This document shows, in pieces, positions 1 through 8,589 of a DNA stretch of 32,240 nt; position 1 is the first letter of the stretch, and the number at the start of each line of letters is the position of its first letter. Position numbers and translations under genes: made by a program. The notes under the pieces were generated by a model. That model made no database searches. It saw only the letters and a program-made list of their open reading frames with translations, and had not been told where the DNA came from. The stretch is from a virus, in the IMG/VR virus record IMGVR_UViG_3300020185_000161, positions 1-32,240 of that record. One strand, written 5' to 3'.

Positions 1-159
1 GCTAGAGACAATGCTAAGTTTAAAGCGGTGGATACCGCCAGACCAGGTGAAGTGGACTTTCTTGGACAACGAGAAGCCGCTAAGAAGAAAAAAAGATCTG
101 AGGCTATACAACGCTGGTATACAGACTATATAAAAAACCGGTCATTAAGTAAAAAATAA
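1..159 (+). CDS. C-terminal fragment of an unidentified protein (5' end outside window)
   Basis: Frame 1 is open from the first base to a TAA at 157-159 and gives 52 residues that are rich in Lys/Arg, including a KKKKR run near the middle and an aromatic RWYTDYIKNR stretch near the end. The next gene starts 14 bases later behind AAGGAAG, so the two are probably in one late operon. I do not recognise the family. The position ahead of putative head-internal proteins suggests a structural or head-assembly gene, but this is inference from context only. Confidence 0.6.
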   Translation, partial: ARDNAKFKAVDTARPGEVDFLGQREAAKKKKRSEAIQRWYTDYIKNRSLSKK

Positions 160-173
160 AGGAAGATCAAATA

Positions 174-725
174 ATGTCACATATTAAAGGATACTTGCAG
201 TTTATATCCGAACAAAACAAGGGCGATGATATAGCCGCAGAAATTAAAAAAAAGAAAGATATAATCAAAGGGCTACGAAATACACCAAATTTAAGCAATC
301 AAAAAACAATTGAAAAAATAGAACAGGAGATCCAGGATTTAAAAGCCGAGAAGTTCGTGCCCGGAAATGAAATCAAAATAGAACTCTTACCAATACATCC
401 CGTTATATCTAGTGAACCTGCTGATCCAAAACTTGATCCAAAAAAACCTGATCCAAAAAAACCTGATCCAAAAAAACCTGATGCAAAAAACCCTGATCCA
501 AAAAAACCTGATGCAAAAAACCCTGATCCAAAACCTGTTCAGATGTCTAGTGGACGAGGGAATGAGGCTTTACGCGCAAGGAATATAGCTAAAGCTAAAG
601 CTCGCAAACAGAATCCAACTGTGAATACCAAACCAACGCTCAATAAAGCTGGTACAGATTCCGGTTCTGGCGTTGATGCATTAAAACAAAGAATGATCAA
701 ACGTTCAGAAGAAAGAGGAAAATAA
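174..725 (+). CDS. Lys/Pro-rich protein with capsid-targeting-like N-terminus
   Basis: This 183-residue protein starts with MSHIKGYLQFISEQ, which resembles the T4 capsid-targeting leader (MKTYQEFIAEA) used by internal head proteins. Residues about 20-70 look helical and charged. Residues about 83-122 are tandem D-P-K-K-P pentapeptides, and the C-terminal 60 residues are basic with many Ala/Lys/Arg. The start follows an AAGGAAG ribosome site. The repeat is encoded by 15-base units that contain A7 runs, which may be prone to slippage. The next two genes share related leaders. A packaged, DNA-binding head protein is my best inference; no enzyme motif is present. Confidence 0.75.
   Translation: MSHIKGYLQFISEQNKGDDIAAEIKKKKDIIKGLRNTPNLSNQKTIEKIEQEIQDLKAEKFVPGNEIKIELLPIHPVISSEPADPKLDPKKPDPKKPDPKKPDAKNPDPKKPDAKNPDPKPVQMSSGRGNEALRARNIAKAKARKQNPTVNTKPTLNKAGTDSGSGVDALKQRMIKRSEERGK
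417..537 (+). repeat. 15-base tandem repeat encoding Asp-Pro-Lys-Lys-Pro units
   Basis: The unit cctgatccaaaaaaa, or a one- or two-base variant, is repeated about eight times in phase with codons. It encodes a flexible, basic, proline-rich linker. Two variant units change Pro-Lys-Lys to Ala-Lys-Asn. The repeated A7 runs are potential polymerase slippage sites. Confidence 0.8.
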
Positions 726-729
726 TCTA

Positions 730-1011
730 ATGCCAAACAATTATGTAAATAAGTATGCAGATTTCATTAATGGACACCATAAAGGTGACTATTGGAAGCT
801 GAGTTCGGTCGTCGACCGAGCGAAAGGCATTAAGTCGAAAGAGGTCACACCCCCAGAAGACATGGAGGGCGGACCTTATGGTAAAGTTAAACCTAAATTA
901 ACGAAGGCTGATATATCTCAAATGATGTCTGCGTTGCTTGACGATAACATGCATCATCCGGATGCACGTAAAACACCAACAGTTAAACGGAATAAATCTG
1001 ATCTTAAATAA
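730..1011 (+). CDS. Small basic protein with the shared NYVNKYADFI leader
   Basis: This protein of 93 residues begins MPNNYVNKYADFI, nearly identical to the first 13 residues of the gene at 1067 (MSNNYVNKYADFI), while the rest of the two proteins differs. The shared N-terminus therefore behaves like a detachable targeting leader. The remainder is hydrophilic and basic, with no recognised domain. It lies 4 bases after the previous stop, behind GAGGAAA. Likely a head-internal or core-associated protein by analogy with T4 proteins carrying a capsid-targeting sequence; function otherwise unknown. Confidence 0.7.
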   Translation: MPNNYVNKYADFINGHHKGDYWKLSSVVDRAKGIKSKEVTPPEDMEGGPYGKVKPKLTKADISQMMSALLDDNMHHPDARKTPTVKRNKSDLK

Positions 1012-1066
1012 ACTCACTAACAACAAACACATTTTTTTTTAATTTAAAGCGAAGGAAGAATCACTA

Positions 1067-1918
1067 ATGTCAAACAATTATGTAAATAAGTATGCTGATT
1101 TTATTAGCCAAGAAAATCTAAAAGAGAGCAAAAAGACTATGTCGAAAGACGACATAAAAGCCACTCTAGAAGCTCTCGGGCATGTCCATGAAGCTGAGTT
1201 AGCAGCAGCTGAAGCTGAGCTAGAAGAAGCTTTTGCGGATATCCATGAAGCCATTTCCAATAGTCTTTTGGAAGACTATGATGTTTCTGATATCACGGAA
1301 GAAGAGTTCGACGATTATGTTCTCGATGTTATTGCCGAGATGGTGGAAAACTCTGATGAGTTATTGGAATCAGAAGACTTGCAAGAAAACGCTGGTCTTG
1401 CGGTTCTGAGATTTCTTGCTAAAGCTTTTAAAGCTCCAATCGCGGCTAATAAATTTAGAAAGGAAGTTAGTGATAAAATCGGCAAAATGGCTGCGGACAA
1501 GCTCAAATTGACACCAGCCGCTTTGGGTGTGGGTGTATCCATTGGTCGAGAGATTGATAAGCGAGAGATCGATAAGAAAATCAACAAGAAATCTAAAGGT
1601 CCACACACTGAAGAATACGGCGACGACGCCCCAAAGGCAAAACGTGGACGTCCTAGTAAAGACGAAGGCGATGTTGAACATCCATTCCAACAAGTACGTA
1701 CTGCTCACACTAAGGGCAGAGTGCAAGGCGATCATATCAGAATCACGCATCCATCAACGAATGCGAATAAAATGATCCACAAGGACGATGTCAAGGCGTA
1801 TTATAACAAGTATGTTAATTCTCAAAAGCCAGCCCAGAAAGAGCAATGTACTAGCGATTTCCTTGCTAAACATTTTGGTGCGGAGATGACACGTGCACAA
1901 ATGTTGAAGCACTACTAA
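1067..1918 (+). CDS. Putative cleaved head-internal protein: leader, acidic prodomain, basic AT-hook C-terminus
   Basis: Residues 1-13 match the leader of the preceding gene. Residues about 27-107 are very acidic and helical and contain several (L/I)-x-E sequences, including I-A-E (89-91) and L-Q-E (105-107), the cleavage consensus of the T4 prohead protease gp21. From about residue 108 the protein turns basic and contains KRGRPSK (192-198), an AT-hook-like DNA-binding motif. This is how T4 prohead precursors and internal proteins are built: a targeting or acidic propeptide is removed and a basic, DNA-binding remainder stays in the head. The 55-base gap before it holds a T-run but no clear promoter. 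A perfect-stem terminator follows the stop. The gp21 site and DNA binding are inferences. Confidence 0.75.
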   Translation: MSNNYVNKYADFISQENLKESKKTMSKDDIKATLEALGHVHEAELAAAEAELEEAFADIHEAISNSLLEDYDVSDITEEEFDDYVLDVIAEMVENSDELLESEDLQENAGLAVLRFLAKAFKAPIAANKFRKEVSDKIGKMAADKLKLTPAALGVGVSIGREIDKREIDKKINKKSKGPHTEEYGDDAPKAKRGRPSKDEGDVEHPFQQVRTAHTKGRVQGDHIRITHPSTNANKMIHKDDVKAYYNKYVNSQKPAQKEQCTSDFLAKHFGAEMTRAQMLKHY

Positions 1919-1925
1919 ATAATGG

Positions 1926-1958
1926 AATGGGATGGAGTCGACTCCATCCCATTTTTAT
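1926..1958 (+). terminator. Intrinsic terminator after the AT-hook protein
   Basis: A perfect dyad spans 1926-1953 with 14-base arms centred on GTCGAC, leaving about a 12-bp RNA stem with a TCGA loop. TTTTTATT follows directly. It lies 8 bases after the stop at 1918 and would end the upstream late operon. Confidence 0.85.
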
Positions 1959-1982
1959 TCAAAGAAGAATTATAGGTGTAAA

Positions 1983-2258
1983 ATGTTAAGTTACAGACAG
2001 TTTATGGAAGCCACATACAAAGGGAGGAAGGTGAAATTAAATAAGCCTTTCAGAACACCTGGCGGAACAAAAAAGTCAGCTGTTTATGTAGACCCTGATG
2101 GTGATGGTACAGCGCAGGTTGTACGATTCGGTGACCCAAACATGAAAATTAAAAAGAATATTCCAGCTCGGAAAAAGTCTTTCAGGGCTAGACATCATTG
2201 CGACACCAATCCTGGTCCCAAAACAAAGGCGCGATACTGGTCGTGCAAAGCTTGGTAA
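1983..2258 (+). CDS. Conserved phage protein with Cys/Arg-rich C-terminus
   Basis: The protein has 91 residues starting MLSYRQFMEAT, another Y.QF leader resembling a capsid-targeting sequence. I chose the ATG at 1983 because the upstream in-frame ATG at 1932 lies inside the terminator hairpin. The body has a beta-rich middle (VVRFGDPNM) and ends in a compact motif, FRARHHCD...GPK.KARYWSCKAW, that I recall from many phage structural or capsid-region proteins. The paired Cys/His could bind metal. Function unknown; it lies at the head of a structural operon. Confidence 0.75.
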   Translation: MLSYRQFMEATYKGRKVKLNKPFRTPGGTKKSAVYVDPDGDGTAQVVRFGDPNMKIKKNIPARKKSFRARHHCDTNPGPKTKARYWSCKAW

Positions 2259-2261
2259 ATA

Positions 2262-2594
2262 ATGTCCACTAAATTAAATCTTGTTATAGATCAAGGCGTT
2301 ACTTGGTCTAGTAATATTTCCATGACAGACTCTAATGGCGACATACTTGATTTGACAAGTTATGTTGCTAATTCACAAATCAGAAAGCACGCTGGATCTA
2401 CTAATATTTCAGAAAATTTCACAACAGCGATCAACGTTTCATCAGGTGTTATCACATTAAGTCTCAGCGCTAACCAAACCAGCAATTTATCAGCTGGTAG
2501 ATATGTGTATGATTTAGAAACAACTGATAGCTTGGGCTCGGTTGCAAGGGTGCAAGAAGGTATTGTTACAGTAACCCCAGGCGTGACAAGATAG
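2262..2594 (+). CDS. Ig-like/BppU-type virion protein, stand-alone copy
   Basis: The protein has 110 residues with a predicted beta-sandwich: N-terminal KLNLVIDQG, central SNGDILDL, and GRYVYDLE plus RVQEGIVTVTP near the end. It is a clear paralogue of residues 1-110 of the giant fibre encoded immediately downstream (about 60% identical by eye). In phages this fold is found at the N-terminus of baseplate or fibre proteins, where it acts as an attachment module. It starts 3 bases after the previous stop, so translation is probably coupled. A tandem domain duplication is the simplest origin. Confidence 0.75.
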   Translation: MSTKLNLVIDQGVTWSSNISMTDSNGDILDLTSYVANSQIRKHAGSTNISENFTTAINVSSGVITLSLSANQTSNLSAGRYVYDLETTDSLGSVARVQEGIVTVTPGVTR

Positions 2595-2614
2595 GACTAA
2601 ATACACCTGTGGAT

Positions 2615-2622
2615 GATAAATA
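2615..2622 (+). promoter_or_regulatory. Possible late promoter box before the fibre gene
   Basis: GATAAATA matches the T4 late -10 consensus TATAAATA at 7 of 8 positions. It lies 13 bases before the fibre ATG, leaving a very short leader with an AAGG ribosome site. The short spacing makes this weaker than the box at 7619. Confidence 0.4.
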
Positions 2623-2635
2623 TTAAGGCGAACCA

Positions 2636-5600
2636 ATGAGTGTTAAACTAAATCTTGTTATAAACCAAGGCGAAACATATTCTTCTAACATAGTTTTGAC
2701 GGATTCGAATGGTGACGTCTTAGATCTGTCAGGGTATAGCTCTAAGTCTCAAATCAGAAAGCACCATGGCGCTGGATCACTAACAGCTGAGTTCACAACA
2801 GCAATTAACGTCTCAGCAGGTGTTATCACATTAAGCTTAACAGCTAACCAGACTAGCGTCATGACACCTGGGAGGTATGTGTATGATGTTGAAGCTAATA
2901 ATGCCGGTGTCATCACAAGGGTGCAAGAGGGTCTGGTAACTGTAAGCCCACAGGTCACTTCTAATCAAGCTGATCCTGGCGCCAACGCTATTGGTGTGTT
3001 AGTTTCAATTGATGCAGATGCAGCATATACTAACGCTGTTTCTTACGCGGATACATCTTCAGCGACTGCATACACTAACGCTGTTTCTTATGCTAATGGA
3101 CTAATATTGGACTCGGTTGTTAACACTAGCATCACGTATGCAGGGGCTGCTAACTCAGTAAAAACTGCTTACGATACCGCCATATATGCCAACACAAGAG
3201 CCGCCAGTGCACAAACAGCGGCAGCCAGCGCATATACTAACGCTGTATCATATACAGATATTCAAATAGCGGGCGTGGTTTCTGGTATCAGTAGCATCTT
3301 GGTTGTTGATTCGGTTGGTAACACTAGCATATCGTATGCAGGGGCTGCTAACTCAGTAAAAACTGCTTACGATATGGCAATAACGGCGAACACAAACGCT
3401 GGCGCTGCTAACACGAGAGCCGCTAGTGCGCAAACTGCAGCTGCAGCCGCTTACACTAACGCTGTTTCTTATGCTGATGGATTGCTTGTTGATTCGGTTG
3501 TTAATACTAGCATCACACATGCAGCAGCTGCTAACTCCGCCAAGACCGCTTACGATATGGCAATAACGGCGAACACAAACGCTGGCGCTGCCAACACAAG
3601 AGCCGCTAGTGCACAAACTGCAGCTGCGGCTGCATACACTAACGCTGTTTCTTATACTGATGGGCTGAGACTGGACTCGGTTGTTAATACTAGCATTACC
3701 CATACAGCTGTTGCTAACTCCGTCAAGACCGCTTATGATATGGCAATAACGGCGAACACAAACGCTACTGCAGCCAACACGAGAGCCGCTAGTGCGCAAA
3801 CTGCAGCTGCGGCTGCATACACTAACGCTGTTTCCTACACTGATGGATTACGTTTGGATTCGGTTGTTAACACTAGCGTTACTTATGTAGCAGCTGCTAA
3901 CTCAGTAAAAACAGCATATGATACCGCCATATCTGCTAACACGAGAGCCGCTAGCGCGCAAACTGCAGCTGCAGCCGCTTACACTAACGCTGTTTCTTAC
4001 ACGGATACATCTTCAGCGACTGCATACACTAACTCTGTTTCTTACGCGGATACATCTTCAGCGACTGCATACACTAACGCTGTTTCTTATACTGATGGAT
4101 TACGTTTAGATTCCGTTGTTAATACTAGCATTACTCGTATAGCTGTTGCTAACTCAGTCAAGACCGCTTATGATATGGCAATAACAGCGAATACAAACGC
4201 TGGTGCCGCTAACACAAGAGCTGCTAGCGCGCAAACAGCGGCGGCCAGCGCATATACTAACGCTGTTTCTTACGCAGATGGACTAATATTGGACTCGGTT
4301 GTTAATACTAGCATCACACATGCAGCAGCTGCTAACTCCGCCAAGACCGCTTATGATACCGCCATATCTGCTAACACAAGAGCTGCTAGCGCGCAAACAG
4401 CATCTGCCAGCGCATATACTAACGCTGTTTCCTACACTGATGGATTACGTTTAGATTCGGTTGTTAATACTAGTATTACTTATGTAGCAGCTGCTAATTC
4501 CGTTAAAACAGCATATGACACAGCGATTACCGCAAATACAAATGCTGCTGATGCTTACGCCAACGCTGTATCATATACAGACGCTGAGATAACTACTTTG
4601 TTAAATTCACCTCCCGCCGCTCTAGACACTCTAAATGAACTGGCTGCAGCCCTGGGTGATGATGCTAACTTCTCTACTACCATAACGAATTTGATAACAG
4701 ATAAATCCGCAAATGCGTATTCAAACGCTGTTTCTTACGCAGATGGACTAATATTGGACTCGGTTGTTAACACTAGCGTTACTTATGTAGCAGCTGCTAA
4801 CTCAGTAAAAACTGCTTACGATACCGCCATATCTGCTAACACAAGAGCTGCTAGCGCGCAAACAGCGGCGGCCAGCGCTTACACTAACGCTGTTTCTTAT
4901 ACTGATGGATTGATTGTTGATTCGGTTGTTAACACTAGCGTTACTTATGTAGCAGCTGCTAACTCCGCCAAGACCGCTTACGATACCGCCATAACCGCTA
5001 ACACAAGAGCCGCTAGTGCACAAACAGCGGCTGCAGCCGCTTACACTAACGCTGTTTCCTACACTGATGGGCTGAGACTGGACTCGGTTGTTAATACTAG
5101 CATTACCCATACAGCTGTTGCTAACTCAGTAAAAACTGCTTACGATACCGCCATATCCGCTAACACAAGAGCCGCTAGCGCGCAAACAGCGGCAGCCAGC
5201 GCTTACACTAACGCTGTTTCTTATACTGATGGGCTGAGACTGGACTCGGTTGTTAATACTAGCATTACTCATATAGCAGTCGCTAACTCCGTCAAGACCG
5301 CTTACGATATGGCAATAACGGCGAACACAAACGCTGGCGCTGCCAACACCAGAGCCGCTAGTGCACAAACAGCAGCTACAGCCGCTTACACTAACAGTGT
5401 TTCTTACACGGATACATCTTCAGCGACTGCATACACTAACGCTGTTTCTTATGCTAATGGACTAATATTGGACTCGGTTGGTAACACTAGCATCACGTAT
5501 GCAGGGGCTGCTAACTCAGTAAAAACTGCTTACGATACCGCCATATCTGCCAACACAAGAGCAGCCAGCGCGCAAACAGCAGCAGCCAGCGCATATACTA

Positions 5601-7606
5601 ACGCTGTATCATATACAGACGCTGAGATAACTACTTTGTTAAATTCACCTCCCGCCGCTCTAGACACGCTTAATGAACTAGCCGCGGCGCTTGGCGATGA
5701 TGCTAACTTCTCTACTACCATAACGAATTTGATTGCTACTAAACTGGCACTAGCCGGTGGTACTATGACTGGCAATATTGTTATGTCAGGCACCGAAACA
5801 GTAGATGGTAGAGATGTATCAATAGACGGTACTAAGTTAGATACAGTCGCCACAAATGCTGATGTTACGCCTTCTTGGGTTCCTTCATCTGACCCTAGTT
5901 ACCTAACATCTTATACAGTAACTGAGTCGGATGTAACAACACACCAAGCTGCTCTGTCTATTACAGAGTCACAAATCTCAGACCTTGATACATACCTACA
6001 AGCGTCAAGCAATCTCAGTGATGTGGCAAATGCTGCTACCGCAAGAACTAATCTTGCATTAGGTACGACTGACGCGCCTACGTTCGATGGCCTTACTTCA
6101 ACTAGCGACGTAACCATTTCGAATACCGATGGAGGGTCTGCCGCAGGTCCAGAGTTTTCTTTATATCGAAACAGCGCATCACCAGCTGATGGCGATTATC
6201 TTGGCCAAGTTCGCTTTGATGGTAAGCACAGCAGCGGCGGAGATCAGCTTTACGCTAAAATAACAGGTAAAACTTCTGATGTAACGGCGGGCACTGAAGA
6301 CGGTCTATTGGAGTTTGCTGTAGTAAAAAACGGCACACAAACAATAGTAGGGCGACTAACTGGTGATGCTCTCAAGCTTATTAACTCCACTGGCCTGGAT
6401 GTATCGGGCAGCGTGACCGCGACCGGCCTGGATGTATCGGGCACCACGACATTAGCAGGGGCAACGTTTTCTGGCGGGGTTGCGGTCATCAACCCGCCTG
6501 CTGGGTTAGACTTGGACGACACCCTAACAGGTAGTTCGAACACTTTGGAAATTCGACAAGATACAGCGCAAAAAGATGCGCTAATGGCTTTCCACGTTAT
6601 TGGTGATTTTGCTACGTATTTTGGTCTCGATGGCGGTCTGAATGACTTTGTTATTGGGGGTTGGTCGCTCGGCGCTAACAAATATCGTGTATGGTCTGAA
6701 TACAACGACGGTACGGGTTCTGGTCTTGATGCTGATTTACTTGATGGTGTACAAGGTTCAAGCTTTTTGCGCAGCGATGCAAATGACAGCTTCAGTGGTA
6801 CATTGAGTGGTGCAGGAAACATTAACATAACAGGTAACATTCAAGCCAACATATTCACAGGTGACGGTAGTGGATTGACTGGTATTAGTGCCGATGATGC
6901 AAATACTCTAGATGGTATTGACAGTTCAGGCTTCTTACGCAGTACTGCAACAGCAAGCCAAAACATTTATATTAGAAACGCATCACCAACTATCTACTTG
7001 CGTGATACTAATAACAGTGTTAGTATGATACACCAAAACAGTGATATCTTCTACCTCTTACGTGGCGGCACTGACAGTACAACTTGGACTCAAACAAACA
7101 GTAGATGGCCTCTGCAAATTGTTACCAGCGGCAGCAACGATATGCAAACAGGTGGTGCTATCAACGCACGTACTGAAATCACAGCATATGGTTCAGACGA
7201 AAGACTGAAAGAAAACATTCGCACAATTGATGGAGCATTGGACAAAGTTAAATCACTAGACGGTGTATACTATGACTGGAAAGACATGGTAGAAGAAGTT
7301 GGATTCTTCCCAAGCCGTAGAAAAGATGAAGCAGGTGTCATTGCTCAACAAGTTGAAAAAGTTCTTCCACAAGCAGTTGCACTAGCACCGTTTGATGCAG
7401 ACTTTGGTAGAGATGAAAATGGTAAGCCAACTGGCGAGTCAGGCGATTGGCAAAGTAGATCAGGCGAGAACTACTTAACTGTCAAGTACGAAAAGCTTGC
7501 GCCACTGTTCATCGAAGCTATCAAAGAGCAAGATGCTAAGATCGAAGCACAAGCAGCAGAGATTGCAGAACTCAAAGCAATGGTCCAAAAATTACTGGAT
7601 AAATAA
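2636..7606 (+). CDS. Long tail fibre/adhesin with S74 intramolecular chaperone
   Basis: At 1656 residues this is the largest gene in the window. Residues 1-110 form an Ig-like attachment domain paralogous to the preceding gene. Residues about 130-1040 are some 13 copies of a 45-65-residue unit with the core DSVVNTS, an ANTRAASAQTAAA helix and a YTNAVSY segment, interrupted twice by ALDTLNELAAALGDD modules typical of fibre shafts. Residues about 1360-1435 hold two DLLDG/TLDG...SSGFLRS shaft repeats. The C-terminus from about 1515 is a Peptidase_S74 chaperone: SDERLKENI starts at Ser1520, GVIAQQVEKVLP follows, and a coiled coil ends the protein. In this family the chaperone trimerises the fibre and is cut off autocatalytically at the Ser. 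It probably recognises the host surface. Confidence 0.93.
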   Translation: MSVKLNLVINQGETYSSNIVLTDSNGDVLDLSGYSSKSQIRKHHGAGSLTAEFTTAINVSAGVITLSLTANQTSVMTPGRYVYDVEANNAGVITRVQEGLVTVSPQVTSNQADPGANAIGVLVSIDADAAYTNAVSYADTSSATAYTNAVSYANGLILDSVVNTSITYAGAANSVKTAYDTAIYANTRAASAQTAAASAYTNAVSYTDIQIAGVVSGISSILVVDSVGNTSISYAGAANSVKTAYDMAITANTNAGAANTRAASAQTAAAAAYTNAVSYADGLLVDSVVNTSITHAAAANSAKTAYDMAITANTNAGAANTRAASAQTAAAAAYTNAVSYTDGLRLDSVVNTSITHTAVANSVKTAYDMAITANTNATAANTRAASAQTAAAAAYTNAVSYTDGLRLDSVVNTSVTYVAAANSVKTAYDTAISANTRAASAQTAAAAAYTNAVSYTDTSSATAYTNSVSYADTSSATAYTNAVSYTDGLRLDSVVNTSITRIAVANSVKTAYDMAITANTNAGAANTRAASAQTAAASAYTNAVSYADGLILDSVVNTSITHAAAANSAKTAYDTAISANTRAASAQTASASAYTNAVSYTDGLRLDSVVNTSITYVAAANSVKTAYDTAITANTNAADAYANAVSYTDAEITTLLNSPPAALDTLNELAAALGDDANFSTTITNLITDKSANAYSNAVSYADGLILDSVVNTSVTYVAAANSVKTAYDTAISANTRAASAQTAAASAYTNAVSYTDGLIVDSVVNTSVTYVAAANSAKTAYDTAITANTRAASAQTAAAAAYTNAVSYTDGLRLDSVVNTSITHTAVANSVKTAYDTAISANTRAASAQTAAASAYTNAVSYTDGLRLDSVVNTSITHIAVANSVKTAYDMAITANTNAGAANTRAASAQTAATAAYTNSVSYTDTSSATAYTNAVSYANGLILDSVGNTSITYAGAANSVKTAYDTAISANTRAASAQTAAASAYTNAVSYTDAEITTLLNSPPAALDTLNELAAALGDDANFSTTITNLIATKLALAGGTMTGNIVMSGTETVDGRDVSIDGTKLDTVATNADVTPSWVPSSDPSYLTSYTVTESDVTTHQAALSITESQISDLDTYLQASSNLSDVANAATARTNLALGTTDAPTFDGLTSTSDVTISNTDGGSAAGPEFSLYRNSASPADGDYLGQVRFDGKHSSGGDQLYAKITGKTSDVTAGTEDGLLEFAVVKNGTQTIVGRLTGDALKLINSTGLDVSGSVTATGLDVSGTTTLAGATFSGGVAVINPPAGLDLDDTLTGSSNTLEIRQDTAQKDALMAFHVIGDFATYFGLDGGLNDFVIGGWSLGANKYRVWSEYNDGTGSGLDADLLDGVQGSSFLRSDANDSFSGTLSGAGNINITGNIQANIFTGDGSGLTGISADDANTLDGIDSSGFLRSTATASQNIYIRNASPTIYLRDTNNSVSMIHQNSDIFYLLRGGTDSTTWTQTNSRWPLQIVTSGSNDMQTGGAINARTEITAYGSDERLKENIRTIDGALDKVKSLDGVYYDWKDMVEEVGFFPSRRKDEAGVIAQQVEKVLPQAVALAPFDADFGRDENGKPTGESGDWQSRSGENYLTVKYEKLAPLFIEAIKEQDAKIEAQAAEIAELKAMVQKLLDK
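3019..5630 (+). repeat. Tandem intragenic repeats in the fibre gene
   Basis: About 13 imperfect units of roughly 130-240 bases carry near-identical blocks, such as cactaacgctgtttcttat and gactcggttgttaa. Some units differ by only a few bases over more than 150. Insertions such as gatacatcttcagcgactgc occur singly and in tandem (around 4000-4075). This arrangement supports recombination that changes shaft length. Confidence 0.9.
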
Positions 7607-7618
7607 GAATATTATTCT

Positions 7619-7626
7619 TATAAATA
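7619..7626 (+). promoter_or_regulatory. T4-type late promoter
   Basis: The sequence is an exact TATAAATA, 13 bases after the fibre stop and 43 bases before the next ATG, with AAGGAG upstream of that start. In T4 this octamer is the whole late promoter, read by gp55/gp33-modified RNA polymerase. Confidence 0.75.
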
Positions 7627-7669
7627 CTATCTAATTGGATAATTCGATATACACAAGGAGTATACAAAC

Positions 7670-8284
7670 ATGGCTCAATGGGGCAAAAACGACGCGGCGT
7701 CAAATTCAACGATTTTCGCTGCTGGTGGCTTGAAGGTCACAGCAAATGTTGCTAACCGCACTGCATTATTTGGTAATACAACAGCTGATGCTTTCATCAC
7801 AGGCCAGACAATCGGCCAGTTTGGTGTGAGTGATGACGAAGTGTCCGCGAAACAAGGCGCAGTCACACACTCAGGTTGGGTGTTGGAAACAAAAGGTTCA
7901 GGCGGTCGCTCTGGACGTATTATGCGTGAGACTCTAGTTGCTGGTGGTATTACTGGTGATGCTGAAGACACATCTTTCGCTGATTATCTCCTACGAATCA
8001 CTACACAACCAAGTGCTACTTCGGCTAATACAACAGCTGCCGAAAATGCAACGTTCACTGTTGTATCTGATTCTGTACCATCTGGTGCTAGCTTAACATA
8101 CGCTTGGACATACGCAAACGGCGACGCTATCCAGACTGGTGGTAACGTTGGTGTGACTACTACCGCATCACTTGTCGTTAACTCAGCCGTCGAGACAGCT
8201 AATATCGATGTTAAGGTGACTGTGTCTACTACTGGTGCTGCTAATATTGTATCGTCTAACGCCACTCTTACAATCACAACATAA
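7670..8284 (+). CDS. Virion structural protein with C-terminal Ig-like domain
   Basis: This protein has 204 residues. Residues 1-105 (MAQWGKNDAASN..., then FGVSDDE, HSGWVLETKGSGGRSGR and ETLVAGGITGDAEDT) match a structural protein I recall from many marine T4-like phages. Residues about 110-204 form an Ig-like beta-sandwich with a YAWTYANG core, a type of module often displayed on phage capsids or tails. It has its own late promoter and a strong AAGGAG site, which suggests high late expression. The exact virion location is not known to me. Confidence 0.8.
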   Translation: MAQWGKNDAASNSTIFAAGGLKVTANVANRTALFGNTTADAFITGQTIGQFGVSDDEVSAKQGAVTHSGWVLETKGSGGRSGRIMRETLVAGGITGDAEDTSFADYLLRITTQPSATSANTTAAENATFTVVSDSVPSGASLTYAWTYANGDAIQTGGNVGVTTTASLVVNSAVETANIDVKVTVSTTGAANIVSSNATLTITT

Positions 8285-8301
8285 TTGATATAAATTAAAA
8301 A

Positions 8302-8574
8302 ATGGCAAATAATTCACTTAAAGTCTCAGAACTGGCGACAGCGGCTAATGTCGCCAGTACTGATCGTGTTATGGTTCTGAGAGATCCAGCTGGTAGCGCT
8401 AGTGTTCGCACTGTTACTATGTCGAATTTCTCAGCCAATATCGTGGTTTCATCTAGCGCGCCTGCTAATTCTTCAGCAAATGGTATAGCTGGTAGTATTG
8501 CATATGATAGTAGCTATATCTACATCTGCACTGCTACGAACACTTGGAAAAGAACTGCTATCGCTAGCTGGTAA
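8302..8574 (+). CDS. Small virion-associated protein
   Basis: The protein has 90 residues with the N-terminus KVSELATAANVASTDRVMVL and the C-terminus GSIAYDSSYIYICTATNTWKR. Both segments recur at the ends of fibre and baseplate-associated proteins in marine T4-like phages. The start has no good Shine-Dalgarno sequence. A TATAAATT, one mismatch from the late box, ends only 5 bases before the ATG, so coupled translation from the upstream gene is more likely than a separate transcript. Probable structural or fibre-accessory protein. Confidence 0.75.
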   Translation: MANNSLKVSELATAANVASTDRVMVLRDPAGSASVRTVTMSNFSANIVVSSSAPANSSANGIAGSIAYDSSYIYICTATNTWKRTAIASW

Positions 8575-8589
8575 AGAATTAATTATAAA

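Noticed and set aside
3353-3799. Long open frames on the minus strand of the fibre gene, also at 4802-5368 and 6250-6840
   Set aside because: They mirror the repetitive Ala/Ser/Thr coding sequence on the plus strand, have no ribosome sites and give Cys/Ser-rich sequences without motifs. They are shadows.
3019-5630. CRISPR-like array because of regular repeats
   Set aside because: Repeats are in-frame coding units of a fibre shaft with no unique spacers of constant length. The same applies to the pentapeptide array at 31796-32240.
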